This document shows positions 11,484 to 22,700 of a DNA stretch of 64,000 nt, in pieces. The stretch's first letter is position 1, and each line of letters starts with the position of its first letter. The DNA comes from Paracoccidioides lutzii Pb01 (taxonomy: Eukaryota > Ascomycota > Eurotiomycetes > Onygenales > Ajellomycetaceae): assembly GCF_000150705.2 (NCBI RefSeq), contig NW_015440978.1, positions 186,001 to 250,000 of the forward strand, written 5' to 3'. The position numbers and the translations under genes are program-made. The notes under the pieces are model-generated. The model was given only the letters and a program-made list of their open reading frames with translations. It did no database searches and was not told the DNA's origin.

Positions 11484-11774
11484 AGTAAAAACAAGATGAG
11501 GACAGAGTAAATACGAAATACTTCTAGAAAATCCCAGAAATTAATTAGTGCCATGGTATAGCAGAGGGTTAAGGGACCTCTTTATCCGGCAAACCTCAGG
11601 ATATATCATACACACTCCAACATGTGAAAAATCAATACACCACACAGCATCGTCATTACAAACATGAACGAGACTCCTGGATATCGTGGATCATTTCCCA
11701 TCCATAATGAAAAAACAGTCAACCCATTACGCACCAAAACTAAAAGAGACAAATGATAAAATGAATATCACCCA

Positions 11775-13085
11775 TCAATCTGTCTCCTCCCCATCATCAT
11801 CCCCAAGAAAGCTAAGAGCCTGAAATCCCCGCGCAACGCGTCTTCGCGGACGCCCCTCACCCGCTTCCTCATCAGAAATGTTCGTCCCCCACCTCCTCGC
11901 ACCCTCACGTACAACCTCAAGATCAGCCAACAACTCCCTCTGCTCCCTGATCGCCTTTGCCTTCTCAAGCGAAAACCGCCCTCCCATCCCGGCATCCTTC
12001 AGCATCTGACGGAGATGCTTAACCTTCGCTCTAGCCGTATCGTACGGCGCCAATTCACGAAACCACATCTTCCGAATCCCACACTTGGCGAGCTGGCCTT
12101 GTAACTTCTTGATTTCTTCCTTGTCTGGATCGACGTTACAGCTGTTTTTGGATTTGCTACTTGGTTTCTGCTTGGTGGATTTTCCCGCCTTCGAAGGTTC
12201 TGACGACTTGCGCCGTTTGGTCTTGGGTTTTGGTTCGTCGTCGATGAGTTCGGACAGCTCGCTTTCGGAGGTGTCTTGTTTGGTGTCGTCAGGTTCCTTC
12301 CTGGAGGTGTCATCCTTTGACAATTCTCGTTCTGAGGACTTCTTGGATTCGTCTGGTGCGTCAGATAGTTCCGACGAAGAGTCTCTTTTTGGTGGTGCAT
12401 TTTTGGGGGCCTGTTTTTCTGGGCCTGAGGCCTCTTTTGCCAATGGGGCTTGTTTTCGTGATCTGGGTGCTTCTTCATCTTCATCTTCCACTTCGTTTTC
12501 TTCACTAGGTGGGGGTGACAGTTCTTCCGATTCCGATGGAGTAACAGTTCGCCGTCTCTTTCTCGATGGTTGCGAGGCGCCCGTCGCGGTACGCTTGGGT
12601 GCTCTGGGTTTCGGAGGAGAAGCTACTCGTTTTGGTGGCACCGGAGATGCTGGTTGTTCCGTCTTCTCTTCTTTCCTAGCAGCCAATTCCTCTTGTTTCT
12701 CCTTTAGTTTTACACAAGTTTTTGTCAGTATATTTAAAGATTAAAGATGCTGCATTGAACTGATAGAAATACGAATTTTGTATTCATAGACCATCAAAGC
12801 AAGGACCAATAAAGAATGAAATTGTCGCAGCAGCCAACTACGTACCGCTTCCTGCTTAATGATCCGATCACTTTTCGCCTTCCAAACCGCATCATTCTTA
12901 TAAAAGCCCTCTTCCAAATCCAGCGCTTTCTCAGCTGCGATGCGGACACGCTTCACCGTCAAATCCTCCATGTTTCCCTTCTTGAATATGCCCGCGACGG
13001 TGTCGCGCAGCCCCATTTCGAGAATATTTTCCGAAGGTATCCCCATAGAGGATAGAGATTCGGATTCAGACTCAGAATCGGCCAT
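11775..13085 (-). CDS. DEK C-terminal-domain chromatin/transcription regulator
   Basis: Two exons, 13085-12846 and 12701-11775 (donor GTACGT after QEA, acceptor CTAAAG), giving 388 residues. Residues about 18-80 form a DEK-C fold (ILEMGLRDTVAGIFKKG, LTVKRVRIAAEKALDL), a winged-helix-like DNA-binding module. A long charged, Ser/Lys/Glu-rich linker with SEELS, SSELS, SESELSEL patches follows. A conserved C-terminal helix block (EIKKLQGQLAKCGIRKMWFR, VKHLRQMLKDAGM, REQRELLADLEVV) is seen in filamentous-fungal proteins annotated loosely as transcriptional regulators. This architecture suggests a nuclear chromatin protein with a histone-chaperone-like acidic linker; the function is inference. It is transcribed divergently from ERV1. 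Confidence 0.85.
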
Positions 13086-13582
13086 GATTAGGGGTTATGC
13101 GAATCGAGTTTGCGAGGTCAATTCGAGCAGGAAAAGAAAAAAAAGAAGGGCGAGACGAGAGCGTGTCGGGATGGCGATTACCGACACGTGGAGAGATGTA
13201 TTTCCTTTTAGATATCACAGGTCGGAATTTTCTTTTTCACCTTCGCTGAAGAGTTTTCTTGTACGCCGCTGTTTATAGAAGTTGCTGCATGTCGAGAAGT
13301 AACTTGTTTATAGCACAAAGACCGAGTTTAGTTGGGGGGTTTGCTTCGGCCAAGCCATCCCCGGGATTTCCTAAGTTATATATGGCCGGGAGAACACAGG
13401 GCAGATGTCTTAAATAGCAATAGATAAATTCCGTTCTTCTTCAACCGGATATGATAATGATATACTCAACTCACATCAAAAAAGAGTTGCCAATTCTATT
13501 TTCTCATTTCAGACAACGTATTAAACTTATCCGTTAACCCACTTCCCAGTCTGCTGCCACTTTTAATATTCCACATCTCTCC
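13086..13582. promoter_or_regulatory. Divergent promoter region, DEK-C gene / ERV1
   Basis: About 500 bases between two divergent starts. The DEK-C side carries purine-rich tracts. A stretch near 13375-13385 (aagttatatatgg) is TATA-like but unproven. No gene is supported inside. Confidence 0.4.
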
Positions 13583-14403
13583 ATGGCGGAGATATTGACC
13601 GAGCAGATCGAAGCTCTAAAGGAGAGCAAACACCACCCCCCCCAAAAAAAACACATAGTGACGGCAGATATCAAGCAAGAAGATGGCCAGGAGAAAGCGA
13701 AACTGCCCAAAGGAATGATACTAGATAAGGACGGCAAGCCGTAAGTAGCCCGTGCTTCCCATCACAGTAAGAGGCTTACCCATACCCCGGAATCCCGCCT
13801 ACTCTACACATACATGCAACCATTTATACGCCTGACATCAGCTCTAAAAAAGGTTACTCAATCTAACAAACTAACAAAATCCCCAGGTGCCGTACCTGCG
13901 TCTCCATCGCTGACTGGCGCGCCCTCATGAAAGGAAAATCCCAATTATCTGCCACCTCTTCCTCCAACCCCAACACCACCACCACCACCACCACCACGAC
14001 ATCCACTCAAGACCAAACCACAACGGCAGCCTCCACCATAGCCCTACCCACGGACTGTCCACCCGACGTCGAAACCCTAGGCCGTAGCACCTGGACCCTC
14101 CTTCACAGCATGACAGCCACCTACCCAAAAACCGCCACCCCACAGCAGCAAAATGACATGCACAGCTTCCTCACGCTATTCGGAAAACTATACCCATGTT
14201 GGGTATGTGCGGAAGATTTCCATACTTGGATGAACGAGCCCAGCGGCGCGAATAAGCCCCGGTTAAAAACGAGGGCGGAGTTTGGGAATTGGATGTGCGA
14301 GGCGCATAATGAAGTTAATCGTAAGTTGGGGAAGAAGGAGTTTGATTGTAGGAAGTGGGAGGAGAGGTGGAGGACTGGGTGGAAGGATGGGAGGTGTGAT
14401 TGA
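13583..14403 (+). CDS. ERV1: FAD-linked sulfhydryl oxidase of the mitochondrial intermembrane space
   Basis: Two exons, 13583-13740 and 13887-14403 (GTAAGT...CCCCAG), giving 224 residues. The N-terminal shuttle disulfide is CRTC at residues 54-57, coded right after the splice. The catalytic core has LGRSTWTLLHSMTATYP, the FAD-proximal YPCWVCAEDF (Cys157 and Cys160), CEAHNEVNRKLGK and the closing FDC...W. Erv1 reoxidises Mia40 in the disulfide relay that imports intermembrane-space proteins, passing electrons to cytochrome c. The linker after the shuttle motif carries a run of nine threonines coded by an ACC/ACG repeat. Exon 1 contains back-to-back C8 and A8 tracts (13636-13651) that read in frame here. 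Length and motif order match the family. Confidence 0.95.
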
Positions 14404-15085
14404 TTGATTGGGGTTAAGTTGGGTGGGATTGGATGAGGCGGATATTATAAATATATGAGTATGGACAGTTAAAGAGTCTGTATGTATGCCGTTTTGACTT
14501 TCGTGTGGAGGAATTCTGAGGCATATACGGGCTGGGGGAATGCTCGGTTTTATATTTTTGGATGTTGATGCTTGTCAAAATCTCTACTTACTTAGACTTG
14601 GTGGGTTAATATTGGATAAACCGTTGCAGCCATGTGTTCTTAGACATTCTCCGATATAAATTTCATTGTATAATACAAATAGGAAGACTTTTATGAAGTC
14701 CATCTCTTAGATACATATACTTGGTTATTGGGTTTATCCCGGGATGTTTTAAGTGAGGGTGGATATATATCTGGCCACAGTAGGTATATCAAAATAAAAA
14801 TAAAATAAGTAAGAACAGGAATATTGAAAAAAGGGGGCACTTTTCATAATTTGCTAAGAATAAAACCTGAAAAATTGAAAGTCGAAATCATACTAAAGAA
14901 TGGAAGACGATAAAAATTAACCACGCCCCTTAATTACTTTTTCACGGCGTTCATTTGTTCAAACGGACAAGAGCTAAAAAGCGAAGCAAATGAAAGAAAA
15001 GGAGGAGATCACATGGGGAAAAATTAAGTACCAGAATAAAATTAAAGAAGAGAAGGAAAATTACTGAATCAATAAATCTAACAAT
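14404..15085. other. Convergent intergenic region, 3' ends of ERV1 and COP1
   Basis: The two flanking genes converge here. The sequence is moderately AT-rich with A-rich stretches, and I see only the presumed 3' untranslated regions. No gene, repeat family or structured RNA is supported. Confidence 0.5.
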
Positions 15086-18000
15086 CTAAGGCTTCGCAGA
15101 AACAAATAGACGCAAACCACTCGCCGGAGCACCGACCTCTGTCACCTGACTAACACGACATACAGATCCCTTGTACTGCTCATGGTACTTGGCTCCAGTG
15201 AATGGACAAGTAACGCTAGGCGAGCCACTGTAGATAGGTGTGAAGGAGGCTGCACAGATGTCGAACTCGGCAAACTGGTCGAATTCAATATCGATCTTGT
15301 CTTGCGGGCTGCGCTCGCATTGGGCTTTGACTTTCCGGGCCTGAGTTTTTGGGTTTCTGTTAGTAAAGGGCATGGTAGGGAGGAGAGTGAGGGTAAAAAA
15401 GTGAAGTTGAAAATGTTGGGGCAGTACAAACCTCATCAAGGAATTTGGCGACCCCGCCGTTGGCAATCATTCTGTTGGCGAAACTGAGCGCAGATGAGAA
15501 GTTTTGCTTGGCGAAGGCGAGTTTCATTGCTGCTCTAAGCGCAAACTGGCGATGTGCGACTTGGAGTTTCGGAATGGTGAAATACGCGGAGAGCTCGAGG
15601 CTTCGTTTTAACTTTTCTGGGGTATCTGTGCCGATTGCGCGACGCTCGAGTTCGATTGACATGGCGAGAATATATTCCCGGGCAGTAGTGATGATCTTCT
15701 TGGCTTCCTCGACTTCGCTTTCTGAAGACACTGTGTTGACGAGGATAGTATGCAGAATGCGCCGGAATATATTCACGCCATCTTCCAGTCTATTGGACTT
15801 CATTGCAGCATAACCTTCTTGAAGATGGACATTTGCAACGTACTCAAGATCTCTGGGAATGATAGGAAGAATATTTCGCAAATCTGTTTCTTCAACAGTT
15901 CTTCGGACGTAGTTGATGAGTGGAGGGAGTCCAGCGGTGGCGGGCAGGTAGGTTTTTGTGGCTTGGTAGATTTCTAGGAAACGTGGTTTCAATGGTTCGA
16001 AGTTTACTGCGCCAATTTGTCGGTTGAGAAGTTGCATTGCGGTATCAAAGGATCCGGCAGCGACATGGTCAGCCGCAAGGGGTGAGTTTCGCGCCCAAAG
16101 ATCTGCTTCACTGGTACCGGTACCGCCTTCAGCGTTCTCGACGTTGACAAAGTCCTCCGCATCCTCAACGTTAATTTCATCACCCATATCCCACCCAGCA
16201 GCATCTTCCTCGTCATGCTCGTCGCCCATCACGTCACCGCCAAAGCCTCCAATCTCTTCATTTTCCCCCAGCTCGTATCCATTAATTGGGGTGCCAACAT
16301 CTTCGCTCACTTCCCCAAGCAGAGCCCTCTCAAATGAGGAATGAGATGCAACTTTCACCGGCCAGTTCGACTTGAAGGTTGGAACAATTACTCTCGGAAG
16401 CTTGGTTGGTTCGCCAAACGAAGGTAGCGTAATTTGATCTTCGTTGAGACCACAGGATTCAAGTATGGACTCAGCTTCCTCGTTGAGCCCGTGAGATTTT
16501 GCGGTCAAGTATGCGAGAGGAACTGGAACGTTGTTAGCATGATAAGCGGCAATAGCGGGAAGAAGAAAGGAAACATACGTAGATCAATCTCCTTGAACAT
16601 CTGAACCCGGGATTCCACGTCGCCCAAATAAAGTGAATTCTGGAATTGTGATGTGAAATCTCCCCGGTGCTCCGAGATTTTTGCCATGCGAATAAGCTTT
16701 TCTTTATCGCCTGTTGCCAGATATAAGAAAGACAGCTTATCAAACAGCCTTTGTTTCTGATATGTCATTTCCAGAGTCTGGTGATTTCCATGGGACAACG
16801 CTTCGGTACCAAGACGGCTCCACAGTTTAGGGAGGTCCAGTTGTTTGGCCATGTCTATTGCAACATCGATATTACCACATTCGAGAGCAAGTTCAAAGCG
16901 GGTTTGAGGGTCTTGGACGAACTGAAGAGCGATCTCCGGATATCCTTTCTTTTGCAGGTAGGAAATAATACTCTGCCCGACAAGACTGGAAGTTTTGATG
17001 ATTTGCAACATTTCATCGTAGTTTCTTTTGATTAGAGCTAGCTTGAATCGATATTCGGTCGGGTCTATTTCAAGTATTATCGGTTTCGCAGTCCTGTCAA
17101 GACAATAAACATTTCTTGCCCTGACGCGAACTAGGTATACCGTGGAATCCAGAGTGCGGACGATACCATTGTCACTGGCTTCGTCAGAATTTCATTCAGG
17201 TATAATATAGCTAGATTGAACTTACCCATTCAAAAGGGAGTATTTGATGTGGTTCAGCGTGGAGTATAGAAGTACACCTGTGTCATCCCAGGTAGCACTT
17301 TTAATGCGTATGGTTTCATGTAGAGTACTGACATGCTCCAGGGTCTTCGTAACAATCGTGACATTATGTTTGCTCAAGAGAGCAGCGTAGAGTCCATCAT
17401 TAGACCAGACGACATACTTCACACCACTTACAGCAAGCTCAGCAAGCTGCTTCTTTTGTTGGATATCGAACAGGAAAACCTTTGTGGGTGTGATCAGAAG
17501 GAGGGAACCAGTTCCGCCAAAGTAAATATCGGTTGTCCCACTTGGGGGTTTGATCGTCTTCGTCGTTGAATTGCTTAAATCCTTGATGTCTATCTGCTGA
17601 GTAGACTGGTTGAAAACTGCAAATCTATTGCGTGCTACGAATACGGCCGATGTTCCGTGCCCTCGCTTAATGTCTGTTGGCTCCATAGCGCCTGTAGAAT
17701 CCCTAGGGATATGAATAAGCTCGTATGTACCGCCGTCTGTAGGTGACGTGACGAGAATCGCTCGTTCTGCAGGGTTATAGGAGACGGTCCGTGGTGGAAC
17801 CCAGGGGCTACCTAGCTTTTTCAGAGATAGCATAGGAGGAGATTCGACATTCTTGCTAAAGTCATAAGATCGCAAATGCTTCTCCTTTGTGATATAGAAG
17901 AGCTGGTTTTGATACACAGCAGACGCCGGTCGTTCTCTCTCTAATTTGAAGACCATCACACCCGTATCATGGCCAGCAGCAAAAAGATTCATCTCCGGAT

Positions 18001-19183
18001 GGGCAGCAATGACCCAGAATCGATCCATATCACGTTTGAAGGACTGCACTGAGGTCCGCTTATTTAGGTCCCAGACGCGGATAGTCTTATCTTCGCCCAC
18101 AGAGAGAATGAGGTCTTGATGTGGATGGAACAAACAAGCTGATGCATTCTGGAAGTGGCCCCGGCATGTGTCAACTTCCCATGCCTTGGTGTCTGTCTCC
18201 AAATATATTAGTATTATTAATCAGAACAGAATTTGCATATAAGAGACCATACCGCTCATTCTCCAAAGTTTGACCAATCGATCGTCACCTGCAGATACGA
18301 TTAAGGGCAAGGTAGGGTGGAAAGACACCCAGTTTACACCTCTATCATGACCCTCAAGAACAAATTTAACCACAGCATCTGTGTTTCCGAACATATCTGC
18401 TTGGTTGGCATTTGCGCGAGCCATTTGATCCTCGAAACTCAACGATGAGGTCGGCGCAGAGTGCTTTTTCCGCAGACCTGAAATATCCCAAACCCTAACA
18501 GACTGATCCAATGAGGCAGAGACAATCAAGTCCTCTTTGGGGTGGAATTGCGCGCACATAGCATAGTGGTTGTGTCCGGTCATTGTGCAAACTGGCTTCT
18601 ATATCAGTGCTTGCTCAAGAAAAATATATGTATGTCCAACACAGAGGCCACATACTTAACGAACGGTTCTGCCAGTTCCAAATGCGAATTGTCTGGTCGT
18701 CGGAACTTGAAATAATCCAGGGTAGTTCGTGGTGAAAGAAAACAGTTCGAACGTAGTCCAAGTGACCATTGAGGGTAAAAAGACATCGGCGCGTTTGATA
18801 CGACCAGACCTTAATCTTGTAGTCGTCACCTCCAGAAACGAAGAGGGGCTGAGTCTTGTGAAAATCTATGCCTCGAACGGGACCATCATGCTCTTCGAAG
18901 CGGTCTATCAACGTTCCCATGCGATAATCCCATAACTGGATGGTTGAGGAGTGAAGGGATACCAGAAGCCATGGTCTGTTGATGTCAGCGGGGAGGGATA
19001 TTGAAAAATGGTAAATACAAGAGCAGGCTCACCGTTTTGGATGAAACGCAATGCCCTTTGCTCTAGACGACTTGGACTCAAACTGTATAACTCTCTTGTA
19101 TTAGCTGCATCCTTAACGAAAAAAGGAGAATGGTTGAGGAGGGGCAGCCATGCCTTAGTGAGCATGTTTGGAGCGGACTGCAT
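15086..19183 (-). CDS. COP1: Coatomer subunit alpha (COPI)
   Basis: Eight exons on the minus strand: 19183-19154, 19082-19033, 18975-18656, 18591-18253, 18192-17226, 17174-16579, 16522-15432, 15340-15086, giving 1215 residues, the normal size. It begins MQSAPNMLTKFESKSSRAKG, followed by WD40 repeats (LIDRFEEHDGPVRGIDFH, VWSYQTRRCLFTLNGHLDYV, CTMTGHNHYAMCAQFHPKED, GDDRLVKLW). The middle carries the coatomer WD-associated region. The C-terminal COPI_C domain ends FTGAKYHEQYKGSVCRVSQV then EVGAPASGLRLFVSAKP. Alpha-COP is a B-subcomplex subunit of the coat for Golgi-to-ER retrograde vesicles and binds KKXX cargo. Intron 1 starts with GC, not GT; all others are GT-AG. The splice at 15432/15340 is the one that keeps the conserved ARKVKAQCER block in frame. 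Confidence 0.96.
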
Positions 19184-20311
19184 TTTGGTCGAAAGTTGGC
19201 CGGAGCCGCTCCGAATATAAACTCCGCGCACCTGTCAAAGCAAATAACAGTTATCAATTGAGAGTCATAAAACCAGATCAGGGGAATTGGCAGATGTGGA
19301 TAATTGCGAGAATGGCGGGCTATTTATTTTGACTGTCCCTGTCTCCTGAAGCTGTTCCTCGAACGTGGACACTTTGTGGTTTCCAGCCCATATTATGATG
19401 ACTAAGCGAGTGGTACTGCAGTTGAGCCTCATTGGCCAACGACACTTCATAAAACTGTAAAACGGAGCCACGCTTATACCACACTCTCCTCCAACAAATA
19501 GAGACGCTATCGAAGGGGTTAGAGGAGCTGGGTCACCTGTCCATCTTAAATAGATTACTTAATGCTTCTTGAATTTGCAACCTTGAGTGTATAGACGTCC
19601 CTCTGTCCTTCCACAACCCTGCTGCCCCGCTCCCCAGCTGTCTCCTTGCATATTGATTTCTGAGGTATAATTTCCAGCTATATTTTCGCATGCACATATA
19701 TCTTCTTTCCTTTATTGAATTCACCCGGGTCAAAGCCTGTAAGCGAAGGCGGAGACGTGTATGCAGTGGCAATGTTTCTGGTTTCCACACTGCTGAGAAA
19801 CCAAATCTTGAGTGTGATTCTTCTGCTCATGCTCCGAGAGGTGCCAGCGATTTGAAGACTGCTTCGTCCAACTAGCAGGGGGATATGATTGATGTTAGTT
19901 GAGTCCGGGCGTGAACAAAAATTTCTTCGAATAGTTGGATCTAATGAGTCTTAAATTACTGTCTTGTGATTTGCCTATGGATATTTATATTGATTATATT
20001 GGAATCGATATATCGAATCTTTACTCCTTTTCGGCCAACCTGGGCCAGCGGTATTACCAAGTATACCTCTAAATATCACGTGATCTAGATGCTGACCTAC
20101 AACTTTATATCTATCCGGAATTCGTTCCCCAGACAAAGATTCATGACGTCAATTGTTGCTCGGCAGTGCCAACAGGTTATAAGCCCAGAGTATGGCAAAT
20201 GTTGACAAACTTCGCACCAATCCACTCTGTCACCTTTTCACCTTCCCCAGTGAACTTGTACGTACATTTCGATTCACCAAACTACTCTAGTTTTTGGATT
20301 GATTGGTTCCA
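19184..20311. promoter_or_regulatory. Divergent upstream region with CACGTG and CRE-like sites
   Basis: About 1.1 kb between the divergent starts of COP1 and the gene at 20312. Short open frames here (19265-19875) have no family resemblance. Two perfect palindromes stand out: TCACGTGA at 20076-20083, the type bound by bHLH factors such as Cbf1, and TGACGTCA at 20144-20151, the type bound by ATF/CREB bZIP factors. Both lie within 240 bases of the plus-strand gene. Their function is inferred from motif identity alone. Confidence 0.45.
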
Positions 20312-21945
20312 ATGCCGACAAGAACATCGACTCGCCAGGCAGCGGCCAAGGCAAATGAAGCGCTGCATCAAGGTGCCAAAGCTGGGACAAAGAGGACGGC
20401 CGGCTCTAAACGGAAAGCGACCGAACAAGATAAGTCCTCCAAACCGAAGCGCGAAAGAAACGAGGATGAAATCACGACTGAATTAGAGGAACCGAAGCCT
20501 GAAGGAGCTAAAGAACAACCACCAGCTACCAAGCATGAAAAGGAATCGGAAATTATCAATGGCGAACCTGAAGTGTCCAAAAAGAGGATCGATGGTATGA
20601 AGGTAGAAAATGGAGAGGAAGCTAAAGAGCCAGGAACGGCGGAGCATGATAAAGCGCCAGACACGACGGAGGAGCCTAAAGAAGCGGAAAAGAAAGATGA
20701 AATTAATGAACCAGAAAATATGACAGGAATTCCTGAGCCGGAAAAGATCAAGGAACCTAAAGCGCCTGAAGTGGTGGAACAACTTAAAGAACCAGAAAAG
20801 ATGGAGGGAATCAAGGAGTCTGATAGGGAGATGGAAGCTAAAGAGCATCTCGAGAGGGAAGAAGAACCCAGGGAAGAACCCAGGGACGAACCCGAGGCTC
20901 CCACTCCCGCTGCTTCTGAAAAGCCGCAACCCAATCAGGACGAAGCTGCGGAACCTGAAACTAAAGAGAAAACTTCGGAACCCAACGCTGGGAAGGCAGC
21001 AGGGGAGAGCCGTGACCTCCCATCCAACGTCCTTGAGAAGGGAATCATCTATTTCTTTTTCCGCGGCAAAGTGAGTGTAGAAGAGCCGGAGAGTATCGAT
21101 GAGGTAGCACGAAGCTTTATTGTGCTGCGGCCGCTGCCCCGCGACGCAAAATTGGACGAAGGCCCTATTGGCGCCGGTGAGCACTGCCGCTTGCTTGTGC
21201 TACCCAAAAAGGTTCTTCCGAAATCTAGCCGCGATAAATTTATGGGTTTCGTTGAGAAAGGGCATTCTTCGGCCAAAGAAATTCGGGATTCGTTTCGTGT
21301 TGCTGAGAAGGAGACGGTTACGAGGGGGACAACTCACTCTCCAGCCGCAACTCCCGTTGCTGAAGGCGTGTATGCGATCACCACGAGGGATCGTGCTGCG
21401 CACCTAGTGTACCACCTGACTGTTCCATCGGAGCTAAGTGAGGTTCAGAAGAATATCGGTCTAAAGCCTTGTGGGAGTTTCATTGCAACTGCGAAGAATC
21501 CTAAGTATCCGGGAACAGCGTGGCTACCTAACCCTCCAGAATATCCACAGAAGTAAGTCCACTCAAAAAAATTTGACAACTCTTGGTCCTTGTTAGTCTT
21601 TCTTAGTAACAAGCACTTCAGGGTTCGGGAAGAGTTTGGCGACTTGCGCTGGGTGCCGTTGCGGCCCGAATTCCTCGATTATCCTAATGCGCAGTTTCTA
21701 CTCATTGGAGGGACCCATCATGAATTGGGAACAGAAGAGGCTGGCAGGGTAATTGAGACACTTGAGCATGAGAATGAACTCCGGGTGTCTCCTCTGAGTA
21801 GTGGGTTTCAGATCCCCGTTCTTTATGGGTAAGGCAAGGCTAGGATTAGCTAACACTTTCTGTTCATACAGACGATGATGCTATTTATCAAGACTTAGGC
21901 ATGAACAGCAGGAATTATCCAAAAGTTGCAACGACTTGGGAATGA
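20312..21945 (+). CDS. Charged fungal nuclear-type protein with conserved C-terminal domain
   Basis: Three exons: 20312-21552, 21622-21800 and 21872-21945, giving 497 residues. The frame is open 3 codons upstream without an ATG, so I start at 20312 (MPTRTSTRQAAAKA). Residues up to about 240 are low complexity and highly charged, with recurring EPE/EPK/KEP units; basic patches near the start (KRKA, KPKRERN) look like nuclear localisation signals. The rest is a conserved domain (LEKGIIYFFFRGKVSVEEPE, VLRPLPRDAKL, PKKVLPKSSRDKFMGFVEK, EGVYAITT, LDYPNAQFLLIG). I recall it in filamentous-fungal proteins often labelled BTB domain transcription factor, although no BTB fold is visible. The last splice (donor GTGGGT at 21801) restores a conserved ending, IYQDLGMNSRNYPKVATTWE. 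That junction is the least certain. Confidence 0.75.
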
Positions 21946-22700
21946 TTGCTCTGTCTATCTTTTCGGGAATTCCCCCTAGCATCAGAGCACCTTTTGTGGA
22001 ATCTGTCCATTTAGGGCGTCGGATATTTTGTACAGAATAATAAAGTAGCTCAATAGGTCAGGGTAAGTATAAAAATTAAGTGAAATTTTGATATGGCTGT
22101 TGGGTGTTATTCTGACTAAATATATGATTATAAAATGCTCATGAAGCAGTGTAATCGCCTGGGCTTAGCTAAATTATAGGGATACGTCCACTATCAATGG
22201 TTAAAAGGTTATAGTCAAGCTTTAGGGAAAACTCGCCAGTGTTGGAAAAAACCCCGCTTGAGGGTTCCGAGATGGATGCTAATCCAACGTTGTGTGGTAT
22301 TGACACTATTCCCGATTGCATTTTAAGTTCAAATAACTAGTTTGTAGTTGTTAGCTGCAGTCAAAACCTTTGTAGAGGTTTTTGGAAAGAACATGTCGAC
22401 GAACGTCGAGCATAACCAACCGTTCATTAGGACTTCCCCTGATTCCCCACGCGAGCATGGCACAGGAGAGATTCCATATGGCTTTTGGACTTGGATATAA
22501 AGTATAAGCTGGGATTTACACTGATGGGGCAAAACATCTACGCCAACAAGGCTAGCGTTAAAACTGCCCTTCAACTCGCGCAATTGGTTACCACGTTTAA
22601 TTCACGTTCAATCTTTACCAAACTCACTGGTTCATTAGTTAATGTAATCTCTAAGGCGAGTGAGCCAGCCACCTCCCCATCATTCTACATGTTCATAATT
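21946..22700. other. Intergenic transition into AT island
   Basis: No supported gene. Composition is mixed to about 22680 and then falls abruptly to AT-rich sequence. Open frames at 22329-22706 have no recognisable family and probably read by chance. Confidence 0.45.

Noticed and set aside
12085..12744. 219-codon plus-strand frame
   Set aside because: It lies exactly antisense to the charged linker of the DEK-C gene; Ser/Leu/Gly-rich translation is the mirror of Glu/Lys/Ser codons.
20368..21184. 188- and 233-codon minus-strand frames
   Set aside because: Both are antisense to the EPK/EPE-rich gene at 20312 and are low complexity for the same reason.
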